Below are positions 25,488-32,581 of a stretch of 48,120 nt of DNA, in pieces. The translations under genes and the position numbers were made by a program. The DNA comes from Saprospiraceae bacterium (GTDB lineage: Bacteria > Bacteroidota > Bacteroidia > Chitinophagales > Saprospiraceae): positions 1-48,120 of the forward strand of contig JAHQWA010000417.1 in NCBI GenBank assembly GCA_019634045.1, given 5' to 3'. How positions within the stretch are numbered: the first letter of the stretch is position 1; every line of letters starts with the position of its first letter. Below the pieces are notes generated by a model. The model saw only the letters and a list, made by a program, of their open reading frames with translations, was not told where the DNA came from and searched no databases.

Positions 25488-26102
25488 CTAGCCTTGCATA
25501 AGATTAGGAGTGGGACTTTGTTGGGTCTTGTATTTACGCTCCCAATTTCGCCAACCATAGACTGCGACGACTAAATAGATTAACATAATTACCACAAATA
25601 AATAGGCCCCCCTGCTTTGGTAAATGAACACATAGATACCATCAATACAAAGCCAATACAACCAATTTTCTATCTTCTTTTGAATGACCAAATAAGTGGT
25701 AAGTAGCGCGAATACGGTAGTAATGGCATCGGGATAGGTAGCAGCAGCATTTGTATAAGCTCCCAGGAAGTACCCAGCGACCACTCCCCCTATCACTCCC
25801 AAGCTAATCATCATCAGATGCTCCTTGGTGCTCATCCGGCTAATCGCCAACTGTTCCCCCTCTGCTGCCTGCCTTCTCCACTGCCAATAGCCCCAAGCGC
25901 TCATAACTGCATAGAACAATTGTAATACCCCATCCGCATACAGTTGGTAGAAAGCAAAATCTGCATAGGCCCAAAGGCTACAACTGACAAAGCCCCAAAA
26001 CCAACACCAGATATTTTCCTGTGCTGCAAGGATCACGTAGATGATACCCGTAATCGTCACTACCCAATCTACCCAACTTAAGGCCAAAAGCTGTTCTACC
26101 AT
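25488..26102 (-). CDS. pnuC: PnuC-family nicotinamide riboside (or vitamin B1-type) transporter
   Basis: 204 residues and about seven membrane helices. Family patterns are TGIIYVILAAQENIWCWFWG (first helices), WAYADFAFYQLYADGVLQLFYAVMSAWGYWQW, and WLYWLCIDGIYVFIYQSRGAY near the end. All three are typical of PnuC, with the Trp-rich substrate path. PnuC proteins carry nicotinamide riboside; close relatives carry thiamine or riboflavin, and the sequence alone does not decide. I chose the ATG at 26102. The longer in-frame start at 26240 lies within the terminator of the upstream gene and would add 46 residues unlike any PnuC. The gene is one position from the nqr operon, another NADH-linked unit, but with its own transcript. 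Confidence 0.88.
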   Translation of the reverse strand: MVEQLLALSWVDWVVTITGIIYVILAAQENIWCWFWGFVSCSLWAYADFAFYQLYADGVLQLFYAVMSAWGYWQWRRQAAEGEQLAISRMSTKEHLMMISLGVIGGVVAGYFLGAYTNAAATYPDAITTVFALLTTYLVIQKKIENWLYWLCIDGIYVFIYQSRGAYLFVVIMLIYLVVAVYGWRNWERKYKTQQSPTPNLMQG

Positions 26103-26135
26103 ATCACTCCATTCATTTTGTACAGCTGCAAAAAT

Positions 26136-26214
26136 AGTAGGATTGCAATAATTATCAGCAGCGAGGGAATCTTCTAGTGTTCCAAGAAAGGAATACTGCT
26201 TTCCCTCCCCTACT
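26136..26214 (-). ncRNA. Possible structured leader RNA with pseudoknot upstream of pnuC
   Basis: On the minus strand, three helices fit together. The outer stem is AGTAGG (26214-26209) with CCTACT (26141-26136). An inner stem pairs GAGGGAA (26207-26201) with TTCCCTC (26169-26163). AGCAG (26200-26196), in the loop of that stem, pairs with CTGCT (26161-26157) just outside it, an H-type pseudoknot. A small TTCC/GGAA hairpin (26193-26190 with 26183-26180) fits inside the loop. A metabolite-sensing leader is an inference. It does not show the conserved TPP riboswitch motifs. Confidence 0.3.
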
Positions 26215-26229
26215 TTGCCCAAATAAATA

Positions 26230-26258
26230 AGGTGTGCCAATGTTCAATTGACACACCT
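26230..26258 (-). terminator. Intrinsic terminator after the PorE-like/DUF1573 gene
   Basis: A 12-bp stem with one G-T pair (AGGTGTGTCAAT with ATTGGCACACCT on the minus strand) and a 5-base loop is followed by TTATTTATTT. It separates the PorE-like gene from pnuC. Confidence 0.85.
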
Positions 26259-26294
26259 CATTAAAGGATAAACTGTCTATTAGTTGTCCTAGAA

Positions 26295-28838
26295 CTATTT
26301 GATTAGCTCGTAGGTATACTTCAATTGTTCGATGATGGGGTAGTCCGTCTCTGGATCTACATTTTCCAGAATCACATCTACATCGATTACTTCCGACTCA
26401 TCTTTATCCGTACTATCGAAGGTTACGAGGATGATTCCCGTTTTCCCAGGAGCCACCGGATCCGTAGAATAGTCTGTTGTGGTACAGTCGCAAGCAGACA
26501 CCAAGGAGATCTCTAGGGGCGTGTCTCCCATGTTTGTAAATTCGTATTTGAAATCCCGCTTCTGTCCTTTCTTCACTTTACCCAAAGGAATCATCCTACT
26601 CTTAAACTTCATTATAGGAACTCCTTTCAGGGTTTTCTTTCCATACAAAGAAGAAAGCTGACTAATCTTTAGCGAATCTGTTGAAGATAGCTTAGCCCCC
26701 AAGATATTACTATTGCGCTTCGGCGTTTTCTTGCTTTGTTCTTGCTTGCGCAAGCGAGTACTCTTAATGGTAATCGTTTGCGGTCCTTCTAAAATCTTGA
26801 ATTCTGTCCGGCGATTAATACTATGGGCTACTTCCTCTGAATCTTTATCCCCTAATGTCCCAATATACTCTGGAGTTAGGACATCTCCTTCCTTCAGGAA
26901 TTCGTGCTGGCCTGCCACTCGCGTACTCACCGTTTGTGGTACTTTTTCACCATAGCCTTTTGCTTGAATTCTGGCGCGGGCAACACCATTTCTCACCAAC
27001 CAACGTCTGGCTGATTCAGCCCTTGCTTGTGATAGATTCTCATTATAGTTATCATCACCACGAAGGTCAGTATGAGAACTCAACTCGATCACCATATCTG
27101 GATACTGTTCCATTAGCTCCTTAACCAACTGCAAGTCTGGCTCGGCCTCTTTCTTAATCCGATCACTATCGAAATCGTATAGGATGTTCTCCAACACAAT
27201 GGCTTCTTCAATCGTAATGGTATCATACAATGGCTCTGGAGGAGGAACGGGTTTAGCCTTGAGGAAAACTCGTTTTACCACATGTGTCACCTCCGTTACC
27301 CCCAAGGTATTGAACTCTAAGGAGTCGGGGAAGTACCCTTCTCTGGTCACTAACACTTTATACCCTTTCTCCAAATCTAGATCGTAATCAAAACGATTCC
27401 CCTTTTGCTTGGTTTGGCTGATTCCTTTGCCATCTGGTTTTTTCCCTTCCATCGGAATCAAAGTTACCGTAGCACCCGGTAAGCCTTTCTTCTGCTCGTT
27501 AAATACTCCAATTGCGAGGTCAGCGTATACCTTGGCAATACTAAAGGTATAGATATCATCACAGCAAGTTTTACTCTTGACCGAACGTCCGCCTTCTCTA
27601 TTGGAAGTCAATAGACCATTGTAGCCACCGGCATCCAAACGGAAATACAAATCATCTACGCTAGTGTTATAGCCGGAACCCATATTCTGCGGATCACTCC
27701 ACTTTGAACCGTCCCAAACACTGTAAAAGATATCTAGACCACCAATGCCTGGGTGACCCGTAGAACTAAAATATAGCGTACCATCATGATAATGGGGAGT
27801 CATCTCATCTCCCACTGTATTAATCTTATCGCTTAACGGAATGGGGTCCGCATAAACTCCATCTCCTTTATAAGTAGCATAGTACAGATCTAAACCACCT
27901 TTCCCACCATCCATATTTGAGGAAAAGAACAATACTTCTTTACCAAATAATTCACCAACGGCGGGATGTGTAGCAATATACTCACCATTTACCCCCTGTA
28001 CTTCATTAGCACCTAACCAGCTTCCATCTCCTTCATCACTCATATAGATTTTGCTGTAAGCTACGCCATTCCCCTCCAATACTGAGCGGGTAAAGAACAG
28101 TCTACGGCCATCAGGAGAAAGTGCCGTATTCACCGAGTTCGTACCTGGCCGATTGATTTTCTCATCCAATGCTGTTGGCTTACCCCAACCTCTTTCTCCT
28201 TTCTTAGACATATAAATCTTGGCATGAAAGTCGACATTATCTACATCTATGATGGTCACATCATCAGCCTCCTCCAACATGGAGTAATACAGTGTGTTGC
28301 CATCAGGAGACATGGTTGGTGCATATTCGCTGGTCTTGGTATTGACCGTCTTACCAATATTTTCAATTTCTACGCCCTGAGAGGATTCCGACATCGCCAT
28401 GGCCATCTCGGCACCAATGATCTCCTGCTGCGCCAATTCTTTACGAATAGGATCCTCCGTATTATCGATGAACTCTTGCAACTGCACGATCGCTTCATCG
28501 TACTCTTTATTCATCTTCAGTACGCGACCAAAAACAAAGCGCTCCTCTGCATACTTATTCTCTTTATCCCTACGGAATATTCTTTCGTAGGTACGCGCAG
28601 CACGAGTATAATCGCGAATATCATAATGCAATTTTGCTAAGATGGGTAGTAGTTCCCGATCTTTCTGCTCATCATATGCTTTTTGATACCAATCCAGCGC
28701 ATTGTAGAAGTCTCCTTTTGCCAAGGTTTCTTCTGCCGTCTGAATCATGGTTTCATACGATGACTTACTAATAGGCTGGGCCGTCAGGGTGAGGCTCGCC
28801 CCGACGATAAGGGAAAGCGTAAATATATTCTTTATCAT
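26295..28838 (-). CDS. PorE-like TPR–PD40–OmpA protein with an added C-terminal DUF1573 domain
   Basis: 847 residues. Signal peptide 1-20 (ends LTLTAQ). TPR units lie at 25-150 (AEETLAKGDFYNALDWYQKAY), and a PD40 propeller at about 165-430 (MSPDGNTLYYSMLEE, LFFSSNMDGGKGGLDLYYA, LYFSSTGHPGIGGLDIFYS). A carboxypeptidase-regulatory-like domain lies at about 440-520 and the OmpA domain at about 540-690: LYDFDSDRIKKEAEPDL, then SSHTDLRGDDNYNENLSQAR, then SINRRTEFKI. After a basic linker, residues 741-847 form a DUF1573 domain: IPLGKVKKGQKRDFKYEFTN and SACDCTTTDYSTDPVAPG, with Cys783 and Cys785. The first part is that of PorE-type proteins, which anchor type IX secretion parts to peptidoglycan. The DUF1573 addition is unusual. 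It follows porP on the same strand, 225 bases downstream. Confidence 0.92.
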   Translation of the reverse strand: MIKNIFTLSLIVGASLTLTAQPISKSSYETMIQTAEETLAKGDFYNALDWYQKAYDEQKDRELLPILAKLHYDIRDYTRAARTYERIFRRDKENKYAEERFVFGRVLKMNKEYDEAIVQLQEFIDNTEDPIRKELAQQEIIGAEMAMAMSESSQGVEIENIGKTVNTKTSEYAPTMSPDGNTLYYSMLEEADDVTIIDVDNVDFHAKIYMSKKGERGWGKPTALDEKINRPGTNSVNTALSPDGRRLFFTRSVLEGNGVAYSKIYMSDEGDGSWLGANEVQGVNGEYIATHPAVGELFGKEVLFFSSNMDGGKGGLDLYYATYKGDGVYADPIPLSDKINTVGDEMTPHYHDGTLYFSSTGHPGIGGLDIFYSVWDGSKWSDPQNMGSGYNTSVDDLYFRLDAGGYNGLLTSNREGGRSVKSKTCCDDIYTFSIAKVYADLAIGVFNEQKKGLPGATVTLIPMEGKKPDGKGISQTKQKGNRFDYDLDLEKGYKVLVTREGYFPDSLEFNTLGVTEVTHVVKRVFLKAKPVPPPEPLYDTITIEEAIVLENILYDFDSDRIKKEAEPDLQLVKELMEQYPDMVIELSSHTDLRGDDNYNENLSQARAESARRWLVRNGVARARIQAKGYGEKVPQTVSTRVAGQHEFLKEGDVLTPEYIGTLGDKDSEEVAHSINRRTEFKILEGPQTITIKSTRLRKQEQSKKTPKRNSNILGAKLSSTDSLKISQLSSLYGKKTLKGVPIMKFKSRMIPLGKVKKGQKRDFKYEFTNMGDTPLEISLVSACDCTTTDYSTDPVAPGKTGIILVTFDSTDKDESEVIDVDVILENVDPETDYPIIEQLKYTYELIK

Positions 28839-28980
28839 ATGATTGAGGTTTGTCGAAGGGATAGCGACTGGATGCCCATATTGAGTAGTTTTCTGCTGAT
28901 CGCTTATCTCTCCTTACTCTATTCGAACTGATTTAAACTAAAATCTAGCTTCTCAGAATTAAGAACCGTTCTAGATTCCT

Positions 28981-29016
28981 TGACTTTCTTTAGACGAGCT
29001 TGTCCTAAGAAAGTCA
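28981..29016. repeat. Strong hairpin between porP and the PorE-like gene
   Basis: TGACTTTCTT (28981-28990) pairs perfectly with 29007-29016, with two more pairs beyond a one-base bulge. There is no T tract on either strand, so it may be an mRNA-stabilising or processing element rather than a terminator. Confidence 0.5.
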
Positions 29017-29063
29017 TCTATTCATTAAACGAAGAATTTGAAAAATATTTGTTTAACAAACTG

Positions 29064-30137
29064 TTAAAATCTAGGACAGATAATCGCTGGTTTCACATCT
29101 GGCTTCTTATAGATCTTCAGTATGTAGAAGGCAGCCAATTCGATGGCCCCTTGATAGTTGTTAATCTGATTTCTAGAAGACAGTGAAATATCGTACGCAA
29201 TGGCTGCGGTCAAATCTTTATGCTCTACTCCGAAGAGGAACTTACCTGCATCTCCCACGCGATATCCCAAGCCGAAGTTCAACTTTGTATCTGGGTTTAT
29301 TTGATGCCCCGCCCAGGCCTGCAAGCCAAATTCGTTAGCTGCGCTAGTATTTTGAAACAGGAAGGTGGGTTCAAAAGTCCACTTACCTTGTAAGGGCATA
29401 ACCAATCGTCCGTGCGCTACAATTTTGGCTGGTCGCCGATTGGCATCCGAACCTCCTCCGGAAATGAAATTGTACCGAGGAGTAGTCAAGTGCCCATAAG
29501 CAATACCTAGCTCTAATTTAGAATCATCGCCAATATTAGAACGCAACATGATTCCGGCTCCAATATCAGAAAAGTTCTTAGTCAATTCCGAATCATTGCC
29601 ACCTTGACCCGGCGTCGGAGAACTTCCTCCATTTGCTAAAGGATCTTCGGATGTTGAGTTACCAAAGCCTCCAAATGCTTCTGAAAAAGTATCGCTATAT
29701 ACACCTCTGGAAGGGTCAATGCCACGGGTTACCTGCCCCCATTGCACCGCAAAGGTCAACATGTTTTGAGATTTCTTATCCAATGACAAGTGGTAAGAAC
29801 CTGACAATTGACTGGTTGTTGTCTTGAGGTTTAGTGTACCCGAATTGTCTTGATAAAACATCATTCCGACTCCAATCCAATCTCTTTTTCCAAAGCCCCG
29901 AAAGATGGGTGCATCTACATAAAATGAAGGAGTAGAATATCCATCTCCACCATCAAGAGCGAAATCCTGAGCACGATAAATTCCACCAATCCGAGCGGTT
30001 CCTTCAAAGGCACCAGTCAAGGCCGGATTAAGCGTAAGCGGCGACATGTTAAAGAGCGTATTGTGGATATCTTGTGCGGATAGGGAAGACAGAGAGATGA
30101 CAGTAAAAAAAAGAAGTAAAAGTTTTTCCAGCTTCAT
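29064..30137 (-). CDS. PorP/SprF-family type IX secretion membrane protein
   Basis: 357 residues from the ATG at 30137, chosen because it gives a clean signal peptide (LEKLLLLFFTVISLSSLSAQ). A longer frame from 30269 would place 44 unrelated residues before it. The mature chain begins DIHNTLFNMSPLTLNPALTGAFEGTARIGGIYR, shown here as overlapping short blocks: FNMSPLTLNPALTGAF and TARIGGIYRAQ. That is the PorP/SprF signature of an N-terminal 'NPA.TG' turn with following outer-membrane strands. The rest alternates aromatic and glycine residues as a 14-strand barrel would (LGIAYGHLTTPRYNF, NFGLGYRVGDAGKFLFG). PorP/SprF proteins work with specific cargo of the type IX system, for example gliding adhesins. 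The cargo is not in this window. The PorE-like gene follows on the same strand. Confidence 0.93.
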   Translation of the reverse strand: MKLEKLLLLFFTVISLSSLSAQDIHNTLFNMSPLTLNPALTGAFEGTARIGGIYRAQDFALDGGDGYSTPSFYVDAPIFRGFGKRDWIGVGMMFYQDNSGTLNLKTTTSQLSGSYHLSLDKKSQNMLTFAVQWGQVTRGIDPSRGVYSDTFSEAFGGFGNSTSEDPLANGGSSPTPGQGGNDSELTKNFSDIGAGIMLRSNIGDDSKLELGIAYGHLTTPRYNFISGGGSDANRRPAKIVAHGRLVMPLQGKWTFEPTFLFQNTSAANEFGLQAWAGHQINPDTKLNFGLGYRVGDAGKFLFGVEHKDLTAAIAYDISLSSRNQINNYQGAIELAAFYILKIYKKPDVKPAIICPRF

Positions 30138-30624
30138 AAAGATTATTTTGAAATCAATACTATTTAGCGCTACGCTTTCCGGTTTGATGGACAAAAGCGA
30201 AAGATAGCTCTTTTTGTCCAAAGTTCGGTAATTGCCACTCAAGTTAGTCGTTAAACGTAAGTTGGCCAACCAAACTATACTTTATTTCATGTATTAGGTC
30301 CTGATCCGTCAAGGGTTAGGAGCTATACAGCCGCTTAGTAGTCTACTTAGCGCTCAGGAAGGAGGCAATTTGCAAAACTATTATGTATCGGTCCAAGAAT
30401 TCCTAGTTCATCCGGCTAATGTAAGCATGGACAGCGGATTAGCGAAATTCGATACTATACTGGTGGGACTTTGTTTTGGAAACACCAACCGCTATGCGGA
30501 ATCAGCCCTGGCTTATTTGAGGAAAAACCTGCCTGCGGCCATCATCCTCTAAGCAGTAGCATCCAAATTGCCATAGTGGAAGGGTGGGAGGCCTTAATAA
30601 GATGGCAAGTCATCGACCTTGCAG
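30138..30624. other. Intergenic region upstream of porP
   Basis: These 487 bases carry a 9-bp perfect hairpin at 30188-30220 (TGGACAAAA with TTTTGTCCA), just upstream of porP and possibly in its leader. On the plus strand a frame is open from about 30299 to a TAA at 30550-30552. It has no ATG at its head and no family I recognise. I do not call it a gene. Nothing else is evident. Confidence 0.45.
30188..30220. repeat. 9-bp hairpin in the porP leader region
   Basis: The arms 30188-30196 and 30212-30220 are perfectly complementary. It lies 51 bases before the porP start, in either the leader or promoter region. No T tract suggests a terminator for a known gene. Confidence 0.45.
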
Positions 30625-31374
30625 CTATAATCGCCTAGCCAGTTCTTTGGCCTCAATATGGTGATCTGCCTCCTTATTATCTAACAAAGGAGGTAACAAC
30701 TCTTTGGCCTTCTGCACATCTCCTTGCTGTAAGGCGGCGAGGATACGGTACCAACGGGCATGATCATGATAGGCAGGATAGTTACTTTCTTCCAGCTGGG
30801 TCAGCACGGCTGCTGCTTCTAGCGCCTGATTAGTTTGCAGGTAGCTTATCCCTAAGCTGAGTTGCAATTCCGGATGATCTCCGAATTCACGGCTACGGTC
30901 TGTAAAGCCTTCGATAAACTCCCCGTAGGCTCCATCTTTATAGTAAGTGGATAGTTGCTGAATGAACTGTTGATCATCGGTATCCCGTTGCACAAGCGGT
31001 ACATCGTATACCTCAAACATATCTGCATAGATTACATTGGGATCCTCTCCCCCTCCCTTATTGAGCATCCAGAAGAACAATAAGGCTAAAGATACGACCA
31101 TCACTCCTACTAACCACCAGAACCAGGCAGGTCTTCCCGTTTTTGCAACTTCTTGCGTATTAGATTCTGCAAAAGTCTCCTTCTTGATCCTTTGCAAGCG
31201 GGCTTTAAATTGTTCTTTCCCTACTAGCGCGAGTCCTCCCATGACCTCCTCTTGCACTTTTAAGCGACTAGCTAGCTCCCCATCCTTTTCCAATTCCTGT
31301 TCAAAGGCCTGCCGATCCGTTTTTGACATCCGATCTAGTAAAAAATCATCAATTTTTTCTTCATTAACTTTCAT
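30625..31374 (-). CDS. Single-pass membrane protein with TPR-like tail (putative anti-sigma partner)
   Basis: 249 residues. Residues 1-80 are cytoplasmic and charged (KIDDFLLDRMSKTDRQAFEQ, then ELEKDGELASRLKVQEEVM), the kind of head seen in sigma-linked membrane proteins of Bacteroidota. One helix lies at about 82-104 (FWWLVGVMVVSLALLFFWML). The periplasmic part is helical with TPR-like pairs: QLSTYYKDGAYGEFIEGFTD, LQLSLGISYLQTNQALEAAA and RWYRILAALQQGDVQKAKEL. Its start lies 2 bases after the stop of the ECF sigma gene. Control of that sigma factor is likely by context and architecture. I see no zinc-type anti-sigma motif, so the mode of binding is not shown. Confidence 0.85.
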   Translation of the reverse strand: MKVNEEKIDDFLLDRMSKTDRQAFEQELEKDGELASRLKVQEEVMGGLALVGKEQFKARLQRIKKETFAESNTQEVAKTGRPAWFWWLVGVMVVSLALLFFWMLNKGGGEDPNVIYADMFEVYDVPLVQRDTDDQQFIQQLSTYYKDGAYGEFIEGFTDRSREFGDHPELQLSLGISYLQTNQALEAAAVLTQLEESNYPAYHDHARWYRILAALQQGDVQKAKELLPPLLDNKEADHHIEAKELARRL

Positions 31375-31376
31375 GG

Positions 31377-31952
31377 CTATACTTCAAATTGATGGCGGCG
31401 CTCCTCCACCAGCGTTTTTAGTTTTTTCAAGCATTTAGACTTCTTATTCTTAGCTACCTGTTCATTAGCAAACCCAAGCAAACTTGCAATTTGTTGCATG
31501 CGATAGCGATCGAAGTAAAAGTGGATGAGCACTTGTTGGCATTTTTCATCTAGCATCCGGACGATCTTCGCTATTTGTTGGTTTTGTTCTGTAGCCAACA
31601 AAGTAGACAAATGGTCCTCCTGCAGTGGGATGAACGTATGCGTTTCCACCAACTTGACTTTCTTCTTACGTTTGCGCAACTCATCCAACCAGAGATTACG
31701 AGCTACCGAATACAGGTAGGTCTGAATGCTACAGTTGAGTTGTAATTGCTTTTGCCGGAGCTGGGTGTAAAAGGTTAAGAGCGTATCTTGAAAAATATCG
31801 TCTGCCTCATCTTCTGTACCGTTATTCTTTTTAACCAACTGTTTTACGGATTCGTAGTACTGTCGATATAACTGGGATAAAGCTTTATCAATATTCCGCT
31901 GATCTTCACCTTTCAACATCTTGATTAGTGCTGTTTCAGGGTGTTCGTTCAT
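31377..31952 (-). CDS. ECF-family RNA polymerase sigma factor
   Basis: 191 residues. Region 2 is at about 25-95: LSQLYRQYYESVKQLVKKNN, then TEDEADDIFQDTLLTFYTQL, then SIQTYLYSVARNLWLDELRK. Region 4 is at about 125-180: VRMLDEKCQQVLIHFYFDRY and RMQQIASLLGFANEQVAKNK, in the helix-turn-helix position. It ends with a basic tail. It pairs with the membrane protein encoded 2 bases downstream. It is not closely similar to the sigma factor at 6460-7029: the region 4 recognition helix differs, so the two should use different promoters. Confidence 0.92.
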   Translation of the reverse strand: MNEHPETALIKMLKGEDQRNIDKALSQLYRQYYESVKQLVKKNNGTEDEADDIFQDTLLTFYTQLRQKQLQLNCSIQTYLYSVARNLWLDELRKRKKKVKLVETHTFIPLQEDHLSTLLATEQNQQIAKIVRMLDEKCQQVLIHFYFDRYRMQQIASLLGFANEQVAKNKKSKCLKKLKTLVEERRHQFEV

Positions 31953-32581
31953 ACTTTCCTATGTGTTTATTGCTTGTCCACTCAAAAGGTAACCGAAGTT
32001 ATAGGATTTTTTTCAAAAATGCCGAAATAATGGATTTTGACAGCAATCACTTGTCTTGCCGAATCCATTAGAGTAAGCCCTATAAGAGGCAAAGTGTATC
32101 GGGGCTACTATATAGGTTTCTAGGACCTAAAGCACATTTTTGACCATGCCTGAAACCCAATTAACGTTCTAACAACTCATTCCTGTTCACTTTCGACAGC
32201 AAATTGAACAGAAACGCTATGCCTCTATCTCGGAGCGATCGAAGTTGGAGTATATCAAAAAGGATCCCCTTTTTTTTAAAATCCAGCGAAGCACATGGCC
32301 TTATACTCTGATCATGACGTGGTGCATATACGTGCTGTAGCTACTCAATGCCTAGCTGTGATACAGGAGGGAAATGGAGGGCTCACTCCAAAGGAAGTTT
32401 ATCTACGGTATTGGTATGTCCCATATCATCCGAAATCCTTGGCAGAGATAGGGCAAGAAGGGAGAGTGAGGAATGTATAATTCGAAATTTTTAGATGGAG
32501 AGTTGAATAACCCTTGATCAAGTAGCCTTGTCAATTTTTCATGGCAATCTTCATTACTAATTGTTCATTCTTACTTCTTCC
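31953..32581. other. Intergenic region between dnaB and the sigma gene
   Basis: The sigma-proximal side should hold the promoter of the sigma gene, but no full TAnnTTTG is present; the nearest is TACCTTTTG on the minus strand, one base too long. On the plus strand a frame from 32173 to a TAG near 32340 encodes a charged, plausibly coding stretch (EQKRYASISERSKLEYIKKD). Another frame, 32295-32480, overlaps it. Neither has a family, a promoter or a partner, and I treat them as possible gene remnants. Confidence 0.4.

Noticed and set aside
26102..26230. TPP riboswitch in front of pnuC
   Set aside because: The conserved CTGAGA and related elements are absent. The stems found do not match the TPP fold.
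26103..26240. Longer PnuC start at 26240
   Set aside because: The ATG lies in the terminator hairpin of the upstream gene, and the extra 46 residues are unlike the start of any PnuC.
30299..30552. Open frame on the plus strand upstream of porP
   Set aside because: It has no ATG at its head, no recognisable family or promoter, and lies in an otherwise non-coding stretch.
32295..32480. 60-codon frame between the sigma gene and dnaB
   Set aside because: It overlaps another unsupported frame, has no family and no promoter. At best it is a remnant.
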